Assembly (NCBI GenBank): GCA_900319075.1
Contig: ONMZ01000002.1
Span: forward strand, 44,279-108,278
Origin: an uncultured Eubacteriales bacterium
GTDB lineage: Bacteria; Bacillota; Clostridia; Oscillospirales; Ruminococcaceae
Direction: 5' to 3'
DNA length: 64,000 nt
Position numbers and translations under genes: made by a program. Positions within the stretch are counted from its first letter, which is position 1; the number at the start of each line of letters is the position of its first letter. Below, in pieces: positions 62,625-64,000 of the stretch. The notes beneath the pieces are model-generated. The model did not search any database. It was not told where the DNA came from and was given only the letters and a program-made list of their open reading frames with translations.

Positions 62625-63815
62625 ATGAAGCTTTTAAAAAATCTTCTTGCAGTTACAGCAGCCGCTGCGTGTATATTGTCAGTGAGTGTTTGCTGTTTTG
62701 CCGAGCCCGATGAAAATGATGAGGGTAAGGATGAAAATTATGTTATCACCACAACTACCGGCACATCTGCAAAAGGTAAGGATGTTGTCTGGACACAGGT
62801 GACGGAAAAGAAACAGGTCAACGGGCTTGATAACGATGCCGTTCAGGCAAGCGTTAAAGTAAACGGATTTGAAGGCAAAAAGTTTACCGCTGTTGTTGAC
62901 TTTCAAAGTCCTAAGCACAGTATAACCTATGCCGAGGGTACGGTGGGATATGAAAAGAGTTCATTCAAGCTTGTTTCTGCTGCTGTTTCCGAAAAAGCAG
63001 GAGGCAGCCTTGAGGACGTAAAGGAAGAGGGTAAATATACCTTCAAGTATTCCAATCCCCAGGGAAGCAGCTATAAGGGCGAGTATATAGTAATGGAGTT
63101 TGAAGCCATCGGCGAGGAGAAAAAGGACGATGTACTCTTTCTTACCATAAACTATATCCTTGATGAGCAAAGTAATGCTGTAAGCTTTAATAAAACCGAC
63201 GGCATGGTCAAGCTCACCTCTACCCCCGACGTTTCTTCAGACGTAAAAACTATCCGGCTTTCTACCAATGCAGAGCCCTATACTTTCGAGCAGCTGGGAT
63301 TTAAGGATATCATCAACTGCGAGATAGAGGATTCTCAGGTCGCAAAGTATTCTGACAACGGAATAGTTGCCATGATGCCCGGAAAGGTGCAGGGCAAGCT
63401 TATAAATAAGGATTACAGTATACAGAAAGTGAATATTGAGGTCTTTCGTCCCGACGGTGAAGCAGGTGAGAATGCTTCCGAAGGTACCGAGGAAGGCAAA
63501 AATGATGATAAGAAGTTGATGCCTGCGAAAAAGAGCGTTAATTTAGGTGTGCCTGTGCTGCTGATAATTGCCGGAGCATTTGCTTATTATCTTACCCTTC
63601 GCAGAATGAAGATACAAAGCATACACTCCCCACGGCAGACACCTCCGAGAGGAGCTTATGACCCAAGGGCATACTCACGTCCTGTTCAAAGGCGTGCGCC
63701 TTACCATGGAGCGCCGAATCATCATAATGATAATTATCCACAGCGCAGACCGGCACCGCCCCCTTCAAGGAATATTCCAAGAGATAATAACAGACCACCT
63801 TATGATTACTATTGA
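62625..63815 (+). CDS. Secreted single-TM protein with cohesin-like domain and basic tail
   Basis: A 396-aa protein with an N-terminal signal peptide (about 1-27, ending CCFA), then a beta-rich domain (about 70-205) with an ITYAEGTVGYEKSSFKLVSA segment reminiscent of cohesin / carbohydrate-binding domains of ruminococci. A TM helix (about 305-325, VPVLLIIAGAFAYYL) leads into a Pro/Arg-rich cytoplasmic tail (about 330-396). Single-pass, outside-facing. Start ATG 62625 is preferred over TTG 62613. Cohesin relation is weak and by eye. Confidence 0.7.
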   Translation: MKLLKNLLAVTAAAACILSVSVCCFAEPDENDEGKDENYVITTTTGTSAKGKDVVWTQVTEKKQVNGLDNDAVQASVKVNGFEGKKFTAVVDFQSPKHSITYAEGTVGYEKSSFKLVSAAVSEKAGGSLEDVKEEGKYTFKYSNPQGSSYKGEYIVMEFEAIGEEKKDDVLFLTINYILDEQSNAVSFNKTDGMVKLTSTPDVSSDVKTIRLSTNAEPYTFEQLGFKDIINCEIEDSQVAKYSDNGIVAMMPGKVQGKLINKDYSIQKVNIEVFRPDGEAGENASEGTEEGKNDDKKLMPAKKSVNLGVPVLLIIAGAFAYYLTLRRMKIQSIHSPRQTPPRGAYDPRAYSRPVQRRAPYHGAPNHHNDNYPQRRPAPPPSRNIPRDNNRPPYDYY

Positions 63816-63870
63816 TCTTTGATCGTAAAATGCCTTCCCTTTGTATATGCGATGCTGATATAGAAGTTTT

Positions 63871-63905
63871 GCCCCGAAGCAAATCAAATTGCTCCGGGGC
63901 ATTAT
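63871..63905 (+). terminator. Terminator after the cohesin-like gene
   Basis: GCCCCG-A-AGCAA-ATCAAA-TTGCT-C-CGGGGC hairpin followed by ATTATTG. Confidence 0.75.
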
Positions 63906-63917
63906 TGTGCAACGAAA

Positions 63918-64000
63918 ACCCCCAGCTATGCTGGGGGTTCAAAAAGCTTTAGCTATGAGTAGAAAAACAAAACCTCCTATGATAGAATAAGAGTAGGTCT
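63918..64000 (+). mobile_element. Left end of an IS200/IS605-type element (partial)
   Basis: A perfect 10-bp stem AACCCCCAGC-TAT-GCTGGGGGTT (63918-63940 or so), then AGCTTTAGCTATGAGTAG, AAAAACAAAACCTCC and an ATGATAGAATAAGAGTAGG block. In Firmicutes this arrangement lies directly upstream of a TnpA (Y1) transposase gene, which would begin just beyond the window. The transposase itself is not in view, so the assignment depends on remembered flank sequences. Confidence 0.5.

Noticed and set aside
1-64000. CRISPR array, prophage or integrative element inside the window
   Set aside because: No regularly spaced direct repeats, no phage structural genes, no integrase; only the right edge shows a mobile-element end.

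Overview
The window reads as a chromosome segment of an anaerobic, low-to-mid GC Firmicute of the Ruminococcus / Oscillospiraceae type. The signs are a SpoIIE homologue, the clostridial glgB-glgC-glgD-glgA glycogen operon with a GlgD paralogue, a Gram-positive type IV pilus locus, the yaaO-yaaQ-holB-yaaT order known from Bacillus and Clostridia, strong AGGAGG-type ribosome binding sites, and several TTG starts. No tRNA, rRNA or CRISPR array was recognised. The genus is an inference from gene content.

Layout. At 1-27 (minus) is the first nine codons of what looks like purE, preceded by a structured, terminator-ended RNA (about 87-316, minus) that may be 6S RNA or a leader. Then come rsmA and spoIIE (0.9-4.2 kb), the glycogen operon (4.4-10.5 kb), a DUF1846 protein, recG and a LUD-domain protein (10.6-15 kb). 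From 15.2 to 28 kb lies a complete-looking type IV pilus locus: pilC, a pilM-pilN fusion, pilO, a 794-residue PilX-like surface protein, two prepilins (one with a long repeat-bearing exodomain), pilD on the opposite strand, pilB and pilT. From 28 to 44.5 kb are housekeeping and envelope genes: DMT transporter, DUF3783, GGDEF-EAL, CapA, RlmD, a MoxR-DUF58-transglutaminase operon, an unknown 186-aa protein, aquaporin, a MacB-type ABC transporter, a WYL regulator and YnzC. From 44.8 to 49.9 kb are a sigma-region-4-like protein, an Orn/Lys/Arg decarboxylase, the c-di-AMP receptor, HolB, RicT, a phospholipase-like protein and an orphan MazF. From 50 to 58.4 kb are two TetR-controlled minus-strand units (TetR-ABC and TetR-aldo/keto reductase) with visible palindromic operators, a decayed reductase fragment between them, a patatin, a GNAT, an SDR and an iron alcohol dehydrogenase. 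From 58.5 to 63.8 kb are a tail-anchored 620-aa protein, two unknown cytoplasmic proteins, a cyclophilin and a membrane-anchored secreted protein. The right edge shows a perfect hairpin and flank resembling the left end of an IS200/IS605 element.

How it fits together. GlgC makes ADP-glucose, GlgA polymerises it and GlgB branches it; GlgD is the regulatory partner of GlgC. PilB and PilT power extension and retraction of a pilus built on PilC and PilMN-O; PilD processes the prepilins; the PilX-like protein and the repeat-bearing prepilin are candidate adhesive tip components. A GGDEF-EAL enzyme and the c-di-AMP receptor show that both cyclic dinucleotides are used. The most unusual content is the pilus locus with its fusion and oversized surface subunits, a 93-residue histone-H1-like tail on the glycogen branching enzyme, two structured RNA leaders, and the uncharacterised 58.5-62.1 kb cluster.
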